This document shows positions 17,631 through 25,009 of a stretch of DNA of 64,000 nt, one piece after another. The position numbers and the translations under genes were made by a program. The notes below the pieces were generated by a model. That model made no database searches. It saw nothing but the letters and a program-made list of their open reading frames with translations, and was not told the origin of the DNA. Position 1 is the first letter of the stretch; each line of letters starts with the position of its first letter. The stretch covers positions 485,101 to 549,100 of the forward strand of contig NZ_BSTL01000002.1 of the NCBI RefSeq assembly GCF_030269485.1, in the 5' to 3' direction. This DNA comes from Actinoplanes sp. NBRC 103695. Lineage in GTDB: Bacteria > Actinomycetota > Actinomycetes > Mycobacteriales > Micromonosporaceae.

Positions 17631-18548
17631 GTGACCATGACTTCGACCGAGGCGCCCGCCGCTGTGCCCGCCAAGACGTCGTCCGCGGGGCGCAAGCCGG
17701 ACACCAAGCGCGAGGTGAACGCCTTCAGCAGCCTCGCGCACATCGCCCTGTTCGTCTGGGCGCTGGCCACCGCCGGCCCGCTGATCTGGGTGGTGCTGTC
17801 CTCCTTCAAGAACAACACCGAGATCTTCCTGGGCCAGCCGTTCGGGCTGCCCAGCTCGTTCTCGTTCCAGTCGTACCTGGACGCGTGGACCACCGCGCAC
17901 GTCGGCCAGTACTTCCTGAACAGCGTGTTCGTGGTGGTGCTGAGCACGGCGGGCACCATGCTGCTGGGCTCGATGGCCGCGTACGTGCTGGCCCGCTACC
18001 GGTTCCCCGGCAACCGGGCCATCTACTACCTGTTCGTCAGCGGCCTGGCGTTCCCCACCTTCATGGCCCTGGTCCCGCTGTTCTTCATCCTGAAGAGCTT
18101 CGGCCTGATCAACACGTTCACCGGCCTGATCCTGGTGTACATCGCCTACTCGCTGCCGTTCACGGTGTTCTTCATGGCCGCGTTCTTCAAGACGCTGCCG
18201 ATGGAGATCGAGGAGGCGGCGACCATGGACGGCGCCTCGCACACCCGCAAGTTCTTCCAGATCATGGTGCCGATGGCCAAGAGCGGCCTGGTCAGCATCA
18301 CGATCTTCAACATCGTCGGCCAGTGGAACCAATATCTGCTGCCGGTCGCGATCATGCAGGGCGCCGGCGCCGACTCCAAGTGGGTGCTGACCCAGGGCAT
18401 CGCGAACATCAGCACGTCGGCCGGCTACCAGGCGCAGTGGTCGACGCTGTTCGCCGCGCTGACCCTCTCGATCCTGCCGATGATCATCGTGTACGCGATC
18501 TTCCAGCGTCAGATCCAGGCCGGCCTCACCGCCGGCGCGGTGAAGTAG
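17631..18548 (+). CDS. ngcG: NgcG-like sugar ABC transporter permease
   Basis: A 305-residue permease with a hydrophilic N-terminus (about 40 residues), about six helices, and the EAA loop MEIEEAATMDGASHTRKFFQIMVP (about 187-210). The C-terminus GLTAGAVK is MalG-like. A GTG at 17631 is used; an ATG two codons later at 17637 is equally possible, with GGGGAG upstream of both. It begins 10 bases after ngcF. No ATP-binding subunit follows, so an MsiK-type shared ATPase is needed. Confidence 0.78.
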   Translation: MTMTSTEAPAAVPAKTSSAGRKPDTKREVNAFSSLAHIALFVWALATAGPLIWVVLSSFKNNTEIFLGQPFGLPSSFSFQSYLDAWTTAHVGQYFLNSVFVVVLSTAGTMLLGSMAAYVLARYRFPGNRAIYYLFVSGLAFPTFMALVPLFFILKSFGLINTFTGLILVYIAYSLPFTVFFMAAFFKTLPMEIEEAATMDGASHTRKFFQIMVPMAKSGLVSITIFNIVGQWNQYLLPVAIMQGAGADSKWVLTQGIANISTSAGYQAQWSTLFAALTLSILPMIIVYAIFQRQIQAGLTAGAVK

Positions 18549-18584
18549 CCGGTTTTTGTCGTACCTCCACGCCAGAATGCAGGT

Positions 18585-20318
18585 GTGGACCCGACCGCGA
18601 CGACAACGACGAGTGGCTCAGCTGCCCCCGGGGCGGCTGGGCCACTCGCCGTTCAGGCCGGCCCCGGGTCCACCGGCCGGCTTCAGCCGCTCCACCCCGA
18701 CGGGCGCCCGGCCGGGCCGATCGAGGACGTGGCCGACCTGGCCGCGGCGATCCGCTCACGCGAGGCCTCCGGCCAGGTGCGCTGGCTCTGGTCCGCCACC
18801 TCAGAGGTCTACCCGCCCCTGGTCCGTGCGGGCGTCCGGGTCCGCCGCTGCCACGATCTGGAGCTGACCGAGGCACTCCTACTCGGGTACGCCGGATGGT
18901 GGGGCGCACCGCGCGCGCTGCCCGCGGTCATCGCCCGCCTCGACGGCCGTCCCGTCCCGCCCGACCCGCCGCCGCGCCAGCCCGACCCGCCGGGCCACAG
19001 CCAGGGTTCCCTCTTCGACGCGGGCCCCGCCCCGTCCAAAGCCACCGGCGCCCTCGCCGACGTCGTGCGCGCCTACGCCGACCAGCACGCCCGCCTCGCC
19101 GCGATCGAGCAGCCCGGCCGGTTCCGTCTGCTCGTGGCGGCGGAGAACGCCGGCGCCCTGCTCGGCGTCGAGATGGGCCACGCCGGCCTGCCCTGGCGCG
19201 CCGACCTGCACGACACGCTGCTGCGCGAGCTGCTCGGCCCGCCCCAGCCGGTCGGCCCGCCCCGCCGCCTCGCCGAGCTGACCGCGCAGATCAACACCGC
19301 TTTCGGCGTACGCGGCCTGCACCCCGACTCGCCGGCCGAGGTGGTGCGGGCCTTCGCCCGGGCCGGCATCGAGATCCCCAACACCCGGGCCTGGGTGCTA
19401 CGCAAAATCGAGCATCCGGCGGTCCAGCCCCTCCTGGAGTACAAGGAGCTCTACCGCATCTGGACGGCACACGGCTGGTCGTGGCGCGACGCCTGGATCG
19501 TCGGCGGCCGGTTCCGCCCCGAGTTCGTCCCCGGCGGCGTCGTCTCCGGCCGCTGGGCCACCCGAGGCGGGGGAGCACTCCAGGTCCCCAAGGTGGTCCG
19601 CCGCGCCGTGGTCGCCGACGACGGCTGGCGTTTCGTCGTCGCCGACGCCGGCCAGCTCGAGCCACGAGTCCTCGCCGCGGTGTCCGGCGACACCCGCCTG
19701 GCCGCCGCCGCGAAGGCAGGCGACCTCTACGCCGCCCTGGCCGCCGACTCCTTCGACGGCGACCGGGCCAAGGCCAAGGTCGCCCTGCTCGGCGCCATGT
19801 ACGGCCAGACCGGCGGCGCCGCGATCCCCGCCCTGGCCGTCCTCCGCCAGCACTATCCCACCGCCTTCGAGTACGTCGAGACGGCCGCCCGCACCGGCGA
19901 GGCCGGCGGCCTGGTCCGCTCCTGGCTGGGCCGCACCTGCCCACCGGCTTCCTCAGCCTGGCGCGACGCCGGCCTCGACCCACCCGAGGAGGCGGGCACA
20001 GCCGAACTCCCGCAGGGCGGCGCGACGGGCCGCGCCCGGGGCCGCTTCACCCGCAACTTCGTCATCCAGGCCACCGCCGCCGAGTGGGCCCTGGTCCTGC
20101 TGGCGTCCCTGCGCACAGCCTTGGAGGGCACCAAGGCCGAGCTGGTCTTCTTCGTCCACGACGAGGTGGTCGTGCACTGCCCCGAGGACGAGGCCCCCAC
20201 GGTGGTGGCGGCAGTCCAGCAGTCCGCGGCGGAGGCGGGCCGCTTGCTCTTCGGCGCGACCGAGGTCCGCTTTCCCCTGGATGTCTCCGTCGTCCAGTGC
20301 TACGCCGACGCCAAGTAA
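18585..20318 (+). CDS. PolA-like (family A) DNA polymerase without 5' nuclease domain
   Basis: A 577-residue protein of the type usually annotated bifunctional 3'-5' exonuclease/DNA polymerase in actinomycetes. Polymerase motifs are visible: motif A VVADAGQLEPRVLAAVSGD near residue 351, motif B RAKAKVALLGAMYGQTGG near 388, and motif C FVHDEVVVH near 523. Motif A has DAGQLEPR where PolI has DYSQIELR, so activity may differ. The first 200 residues (Pro-rich around 125-150) lack the clear DxE exonuclease signature. The family is an accessory polymerase of unknown duty. It starts 36 bases after ngcG, but function suggests an independent gene. Confidence 0.82.
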   Translation: MDPTATTTTSGSAAPGAAGPLAVQAGPGSTGRLQPLHPDGRPAGPIEDVADLAAAIRSREASGQVRWLWSATSEVYPPLVRAGVRVRRCHDLELTEALLLGYAGWWGAPRALPAVIARLDGRPVPPDPPPRQPDPPGHSQGSLFDAGPAPSKATGALADVVRAYADQHARLAAIEQPGRFRLLVAAENAGALLGVEMGHAGLPWRADLHDTLLRELLGPPQPVGPPRRLAELTAQINTAFGVRGLHPDSPAEVVRAFARAGIEIPNTRAWVLRKIEHPAVQPLLEYKELYRIWTAHGWSWRDAWIVGGRFRPEFVPGGVVSGRWATRGGGALQVPKVVRRAVVADDGWRFVVADAGQLEPRVLAAVSGDTRLAAAAKAGDLYAALAADSFDGDRAKAKVALLGAMYGQTGGAAIPALAVLRQHYPTAFEYVETAARTGEAGGLVRSWLGRTCPPASSAWRDAGLDPPEEAGTAELPQGGATGRARGRFTRNFVIQATAAEWALVLLASLRTALEGTKAELVFFVHDEVVVHCPEDEAPTVVAAVQQSAAEAGRLLFGATEVRFPLDVSVVQCYADAK

Positions 20319-20584
20319 CGGCCGCGCAACCCGCCGTTGCTCGACCGCGTTAACCCACGCTGCGACGTAACCCACGCTGTCACTTGCTTCCGCTGCGCCG
20401 CGCCCACCCGTTCGCGCTGCATCGCCACCACTCCCGCTGCACTGCCCGCCTTTGCTGCGCCGCCTTTTGCTGCGCCGCCTTTGCTGGGCCGCCTGCCTTC
20501 CGCCGCCGCACGCCTTTCGCTGCGCCGCCTGCCCGGCGCTCGGCACGATGGTGCTGTATCGATGCTGAGCGACTGGAGGGCCTG
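20319..20584. repeat. Low-complexity spacer with TTTGCTGCGCCGCC repeats
   Basis: The 266-base gap between two convergent genes contains about four imperfect copies of a TTTGCTGCGCCGCC-like unit between about 20450 and 20535. Earlier, CCCACGCTG occurs twice. Short open frames here are compositional and I see no credible gene. It may act as a structured transcription barrier between the converging genes (inference). Confidence 0.5.
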
Positions 20585-22021
20585 CTATGCCGGCATCGGG
20601 TGACCGGTGCGTTTCAGGATCTCGGTGGCGATGTCCGCGGCGGGACGGTCATCGGTGTCCACGTGCAGGTCGCCGAAGACGCCGAGGGTTTGGTCGATGC
20701 GCGCCGCCTGGTCTGCGATCTCGCGTAGCCGCCCGGGCGGTTGCCCGACCAGCTCATCGCCCGCGAGACCGCTCGCCGGGCTCACACCCCGCCCGCGCAG
20801 CGCGGCCCGCTCGCCGAGGACCCGCCGACTGGCGCGCAGCCGGCACAGCGTGATCGCGGCGGCCGGCAGCGCGTCGGCGTAGTGCGTGAAGTCCTCCGGC
20901 CGTTCGAGCGGCCCGACCGCGATCAGGCATGCCGCACCCGAGGCGCGAAAGGAACGCCAGACCGAGGCCAGGTTCGCCGCCTTGAGCCGATGGTTGCCCG
21001 GATCGCCAGCCGGGACCGGACGACGGAACCCGATCTGATCGAGGTCGACGAAAGCCGCCGTTACCCCGCCCTGCCTGATCCGCTGATACACCTGCCAGCC
21101 GACCGTCGACTTGCCCACCGCGGTCGGTCCGCAGACCCACAGGATCTCGCCCGTGCCGGGACCAAGCGCCCGCTCCACGTCGCCCGCGCCGCGACCAAGC
21201 GCCCGCTCCACGTCGCCCGCGCCGCGACCAAGCGTCTGATCCCCGCCCGCACTGGGATGGGGCGTCCGGCTCACGCCGCCGGCATCGAATCCGGGTGTCC
21301 GGCTCACGCCACTCGCGTCGAGACCAGGTGCCCGCCTTGCGCCGCCCGCGTCGGGATCAGGTGTCCGGCTCACGCTCACTTCGGAACCGAGTGGCCGACT
21401 CGCGCCTCCCGCGGCGGGACCGGGTGCCAACCTTGCGCTCAACGGTTCGGTCAGGGGCACGCCAGGCCAACCCGTATGCGCGAGGACGCGGTCGGCGACC
21501 TCGGCGATCGTCAGCCCGGTCGTGTCGACGCAAGGCTTGCCGGCGAAGGCGCGATCGAGGGCATCGGCGAGGGCGGGGATTGCCGCGCGGTCTTCGAACG
21601 GGTTGTCTCGGGCGGCCAGCCGTCGCCCAAGATCGCCCGGGTCGGCGCGTAACCGGACAGCGGTCAGCGCCGCGTCCGGGAGGAGGTCGACGGGCATCCC
21701 GCGCACCTGGTCGATCACACCCGGCACGATCACCCCGTGCGCGCCGGCGTCCCGGAAGTTCGCCACGACCGCGTTCAGGGTTCGCGCTTCGAGCAGATGC
21801 CGCCCCGGGTCATCGGCGGGCTCGGGCGCCCAGTTCTGCGTCGTCGGCGGGCCGTAACACATCCCCACCTGGTCGATGTCGACGTAGCCGGTGGACAGCC
21901 CCTCCGCGGCGAGCCGCCGGAACAGCTCCCAGGTGACGCTGGTCTTACCGACTCCAGGCGGACCGTACAGCCACAACACCGGCAACGAGTGCACGCCGCC
22001 AGTATCCGGACCCACCCGCAC
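20585..22021 (-). CDS. Tandem P-loop NTPase/kinase-like protein (two fused domains)
   Basis: A 478-residue protein made of two homologous P-loop domains. Domain 1 has LWLYGPPGVGKTS near residues 16-28 and GYVDIDQVGM near 45. Domain 2 has LWVCGPTAVGKST near 296-308 and AFVDLDQIGF near 327. Each resembles small kinases of the APS-kinase/AAA_33 type. Domains are joined by a 90-residue Gly/Ala/Arg-rich repeat linker (VSRTP and GAGDVERAL units). Substrate unknown. The start is uncertain: a GTG at 22021 is used, and a GTG nine codons later at 21994 is close to the first conserved strand. It converges with the polymerase gene. Confidence 0.72.
   Translation of the reverse strand: MRVGPDTGGVHSLPVLWLYGPPGVGKTSVTWELFRRLAAEGLSTGYVDIDQVGMCYGPPTTQNWAPEPADDPGRHLLEARTLNAVVANFRDAGAHGVIVPGVIDQVRGMPVDLLPDAALTAVRLRADPGDLGRRLAARDNPFEDRAAIPALADALDRAFAGKPCVDTTGLTIAEVADRVLAHTGWPGVPLTEPLSARLAPGPAAGGASRPLGSEVSVSRTPDPDAGGARRAPGLDASGVSRTPGFDAGGVSRTPHPSAGGDQTLGRGAGDVERALGRGAGDVERALGPGTGEILWVCGPTAVGKSTVGWQVYQRIRQGGVTAAFVDLDQIGFRRPVPAGDPGNHRLKAANLASVWRSFRASGAACLIAVGPLERPEDFTHYADALPAAAITLCRLRASRRVLGERAALRGRGVSPASGLAGDELVGQPPGRLREIADQAARIDQTLGVFGDLHVDTDDRPAADIATEILKRTGHPMPA
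21161..21226 (-). repeat. 33-bp in-frame tandem repeat, 2 copies plus a fragment
   Basis: Two identical 33-bp units encode an 11-residue GAGDVERALGR-type repeat in the linker of the tandem P-loop protein. The identity of the copies suggests a recent duplication. Confidence 0.8.
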
Positions 22022-22127
22022 CCTGGTCGACCGAATTCACGATCAACCCCGTGCGCCCCCGGATGTCACGGGTCAGACCGCCAAGGCCGGCGCCACAGCC
22101 TGGGCGGCGGCATCATGCGACCCGGGT

Positions 22128-23060
22128 TCAGCGAATCCAGAGGTCGGCGGGGGAGCGGCCGCGCCGGAAGCCGTTGGCGTCGGCCAGGTCGGCGGCCTCG
22201 CGGAAGCCGTGGGCGACCAGCTCCGGCTGGTGGGCGTCGCTGCCGAAGCTGATCGCGCCGCCGCCCTCCTCCCGCCACCAGCGCAGGATGGTCGCGTGCA
22301 TCGGGATCCGGGTGCTGACCTCCAGGGCACGTCCCGACCGGGCGGTGGCGCGCAGCGCGTACCGGAACTCCTCCTCGAAATCCTCGGGATCGAACGTCTC
22401 CAACGGCCAGGACCGGACCGCGTAGTCGATGTGCGCCAGCACCTCGAAGGCCGCGTCGCTGTTCACCAGCCGGACCACCTCGGCGAGATAGTCCCGCATC
22501 ACCGAGGCCGGCTCCCGCAGCGGATAGAGCAGCCACGGCTCGGCGAAACCCGACTCGTGCGGGAGGCAGTGCTGCGAGCCGAGCACCCGTTCGAAGGACC
22601 CGGGCCCCAGCATCGCGGCGCACTCGGCGGCGTGCCAGTGCGGCTGGCCGAGCTCGACGCCGGTGAGGATGCGCAGGCCGGGGAAGAGCGTCCGGCAGCG
22701 GTCGACCGAGTCCAGATAGCCGTCGACGTCCAGCGGCGGCGGCGTCAGCAGGAGGTTCTCGTCCGCCATGGCGAGGTGGTTCTCGTTGGCGTAGGGGCCG
22801 CTACGCGCCAGGTACCACGACGTGTGGTCGACGTGCTCGGTGAAGGCGATCGACGGGAGCCCGAGTTCCACGGCCCGCGCGCACGAGCCCTCCATCGAGC
22901 CTACGGCCGTGTCCCACGACCACTCGGTGTGAACGTGATTGTCCGGCGGCAGCGGCGGGGAGTCCGCCCGTCGCCCAGCGACGTCGCGCGGAGGGGTGTC
23001 GCGCGGAGGGGTGTCGCGCGGAGAGGTGTCGCGCGGAGAGGTGTCGCGCGGAGAGGTCAC
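22128..23060 (-). CDS. PHP-domain phosphoesterase (histidinol-phosphatase-like)
   Basis: A protein of up to 310 residues with the metal ligands of PHP phosphoesterases: NHVHTEWSWD near residue 41, FTEHVDHTSW near 73, GVELGQPHW near 138, LAHIDY near 209, and FGSDAHQPE near 271. Members hydrolyse phosphomonoesters such as L-histidinol phosphate; the true substrate is unknown and there is no his cluster here. The first 25 codons are a 15-bp tandem repeat (TPPRD/TSPRD), so the start is insecure. The GTG at 23060 opens the frame, but repeat copy number would alter the N-terminus without affecting the domain. Confidence 0.8.
   Translation of the reverse strand: MTSPRDTSPRDTSPRDTPPRDTPPRDVAGRRADSPPLPPDNHVHTEWSWDTAVGSMEGSCARAVELGLPSIAFTEHVDHTSWYLARSGPYANENHLAMADENLLLTPPPLDVDGYLDSVDRCRTLFPGLRILTGVELGQPHWHAAECAAMLGPGSFERVLGSQHCLPHESGFAEPWLLYPLREPASVMRDYLAEVVRLVNSDAAFEVLAHIDYAVRSWPLETFDPEDFEEEFRYALRATARSGRALEVSTRIPMHATILRWWREEGGGAISFGSDAHQPELVAHGFREAADLADANGFRRGRSPADLWIR
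22983..23057 (-). repeat. 15-bp tandem repeat, 5 copies, at the 5' end of the PHP gene
   Basis: Five contiguous 15-bp units of the form GTCGCGCGGAGRGGT form the start of the PHP reading frame. On the coding strand they encode about five Thr-(Ser/Pro)-Pro-Arg-Asp units. Copies 1-2 and copies 3-5 are identical within each set. Confidence 0.88.
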
Positions 23061-23071
23061 GCCGCACGGCC

Positions 23072-23179
23072 CAGGTGCGTCGCGCGCGAGTGGGTCGGTG
23101 TGTGGACCAGGTGTGTCGCGCGCGAGTGGGTCGGTGTGTGGACCAGGTGTGTCGCGCGCGAGCGGGCCGGTGTGCGGCG
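23072..23179. repeat. 36-bp tandem repeat, 3 copies
   Basis: Three consecutive 36-bp units begin with CAGGTGYGTCGCGCGCGAG and end with GGTGTGTGGAC. They stand just upstream of the PHP gene start. Copies 1 and 2 differ at one base, and the third has drifted. Confidence 0.85.
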
Positions 23180-23500
23180 TGGGGAGATCATCGCGCGTGG
23201 TCGAGGAATCGCGCGGGGCTCAAGAATCGCGTGGGGCCTAGGAATCGCGCGCGGTCGTGGTGTGGCGCGCGGTCGTGGTGTCGCGCGCGGTCGTGGTGTC
23301 GCGCGCGGTTGAGGTGTCGTGGGGCCCAGAAATCGCGCACGGTCGTGGTGTGGCGCGCGGTTGAGGTGCCGCGCGCGGTTGAGGTGTCGCGGGGCCCAAG
23401 AATCGCGCGCGGTCGAGGGGCGGCGCGCGGTCGAGGTGTGGCGCGCGGTCGAGGTGTCCCGTGGGCCCAGGTGTCGCGCGCGGGTGGGTCGGTGTGACCG
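23180..23500. repeat. Irregular 18-bp minisatellite with higher-order period
   Basis: About 320 bases made largely of degenerate 18-bp units related to GCGCGCGGTCGTGGTGTC, interrupted by GGGGCCCAAGAATCGCGC-type spacers that recur every 70-75 bases. Together with the two neighbouring arrays, it fills the 468-base gap between the PHP gene and the YdjM-like gene. Several frames are open through it, but only because of composition. Confidence 0.75.
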
Positions 23501-23528
23501 CGAGAGGAGGCAGCGGCGTGGGGGTGGG

Positions 23529-24344
23529 TCATGGGGCGGCGGCGTCGAGGTGGATGGAGGAGAAGACGCCGGGGAAGAACATGGCCAGGAGGGCCAGCAA
23601 GGAGACGATCGTGAAGAGGCCGCGCAAGACGAAGATCTCACCGGGGCCGCCGGCCCTGATCGCGATGCCGTCGGGGATGCCGATCATGCGCCACATGCGG
23701 GCGCCCAGCGGGATGGGCCAGAGCAGGGGCACGCCGCTGCGGGTGATCATGTCGCCGATGAGGTGGACCACGCAGCCGACGCCCACGGCGGTGCCCAGCA
23801 GGGGGTAGCCGCGGTCGGCGTCCAACTGCGACGCGGCCATGAACGCGACCGCCGCCGAGGTCAAGGTCACGATCAGCCAGCCGGCGCGTTCCGCCCACTT
23901 GTCGAAGAGCCCGCGCAGTGCCAGGCCGGCCATGAAGAACAGCACCCCCAGGACCGCCCATTTCCCGTACGCCGCGGCGAGACTGGTCGTGCCCCAGCCG
24001 ACGAGCCCGGCGAACACCAGCGTATGCGTGAACGTGCGGTGCCCGTTGGTCCGCCGAGGATCACGTGGCATCCGGGTGATCGAGTAGATGCCCAGCGACA
24101 CCTTCTCGATCACCTCGGCGACGAAGAGCGAGAACACTCCGAACGTCCGCGCCACCGTGGCGCCGCCCTGGTTGCGGGTGACCTTGCCGGACAGGTCCAG
24201 GTCGGGCAGCAGCGCCGCCCCGGCACACACCGTCGCCCCGATCGTCACTGCCAGCGGGCTTTGGGCGTACCCCCCGAAGTGATCCAAAGCCCAGCTCCCC
24301 GCGAGCCAGACCGCGGCACCGGACAATGCGTGCGAAGGTCCCAT
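23529..24344 (-). CDS. YdjM/LexA-regulated-type membrane-bound metal-dependent hydrolase (DUF457)
   Basis: A 271-residue membrane protein beginning MGPSHALSG, the typical first residues of the YdjM family, with a potential metal site GAALLPDLD near residue 47 and NGHRTFTHTL near 99. About six to seven hydrophobic helices follow. The biochemical activity of the family is undefined. The ATG at 24344 is chosen over a TTG 13 codons upstream because the conserved domain starts there. It is separated from the PHP gene by a repeat field, and its stop lies beside that field. Confidence 0.82.
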   Translation of the reverse strand: MGPSHALSGAAVWLAGSWALDHFGGYAQSPLAVTIGATVCAGAALLPDLDLSGKVTRNQGGATVARTFGVFSLFVAEVIEKVSLGIYSITRMPRDPRRTNGHRTFTHTLVFAGLVGWGTTSLAAAYGKWAVLGVLFFMAGLALRGLFDKWAERAGWLIVTLTSAAVAFMAASQLDADRGYPLLGTAVGVGCVVHLIGDMITRSGVPLLWPIPLGARMWRMIGIPDGIAIRAGGPGEIFVLRGLFTIVSLLALLAMFFPGVFSSIHLDAAAP

Positions 24345-24406
24345 CACGGCTTCAAGCGTTTCAGGGCGATGCCAGTCGATCAACGACCCTCGGCTCCATC
24401 AGGGAG

Positions 24407-24856
24407 TCAGGGAGCGTTCCAGGGCGCGACGGGCTGATGCCGGCGGTAGTGCTGGTGCGCCGGCCCGTGGTGCCTGGCGAACGCCATGAACAGGAAGAAC
24501 ATCGGGAAGATCGGCCAGAAGAAGTGTGCGCCGGAGAGGAACCAGAGGCTCACCAGGACGCTGGACAGCACGAACACGAAGCCGCCGAACGCCCGCCTGT
24601 CCCGGCGTGTCGCGGCCTGCGCCTGCGGGGTGTGGGCGAGTGCCTGGCGGCCGTTGCCCGGCAGGTCGGCGGTGAGCGGGATCAGATCGTCGCGGAACTT
24701 GGCGGCGTAGCAGGCACCCAGCCGCTCCTCACCCTCCTCGAGCGTCAGCCGCCCCTCGGTCATCGCGGCGCGCAGGATCGTGGCGACCTGCTCGCGCTCG
24801 GTGTCGGACGTGCGGAGCCGATGCTGCCCTGCCCGCGTGGCGTCGTCGGTGGTCAC
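24407..24856 (-). CDS. DUF1707 domain protein with two membrane segments
   Basis: A 149-residue protein. Residues about 14-66 form the DUF1707/SHOCT-like domain (LRTSDTEREQVATILRAA, GRLTLEEGEERLGACYAA). Two adjacent hydrophobic segments follow near 90-128, and the tail is His-rich. The domain is widespread in actinomycete membrane proteins and its job is unknown. The GTG at 24856 follows a GGGGGC stretch. It is divergent from the histidine kinase gene, with 153 bases between them. Confidence 0.82.
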   Translation of the reverse strand: MTTDDATRAGQHRLRTSDTEREQVATILRAAMTEGRLTLEEGEERLGACYAAKFRDDLIPLTADLPGNGRQALAHTPQAQAATRRDRRAFGGFVFVLSSVLVSLWFLSGAHFFWPIFPMFFLFMAFARHHGPAHQHYRRHQPVAPWNAP

Positions 24857-25009
24857 GGAAGCCCCCTTCGGTGAAGCGATGGCTCAAGATTGCCGTGCCG
24901 CGGCGGTTCGCGCGTCTGACCCAGGTCGTGACTTCACGTACGCCCCGGGGCGGACACCGGGGGCGCGGCGTACAACCTGGGGAGTACGCGGAGACCGGTC
25001 CTGGGTTCG

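Noticed and set aside
20337..20728. Two small open frames after the polymerase gene
   Set aside because: They are encoded by low-complexity CTGCGCCGCC repeats and overlap the P-loop gene, with no ribosome site.
22983..23500. Possible CRISPR array
   Set aside because: Units are contiguous or degenerate without unique spacers of constant length, and no cas gene is near.
23075..24437. Plus-strand frames running through the repeat field
   Set aside because: They are open only because of the repeat composition and overlap the YdjM-like gene antisense.
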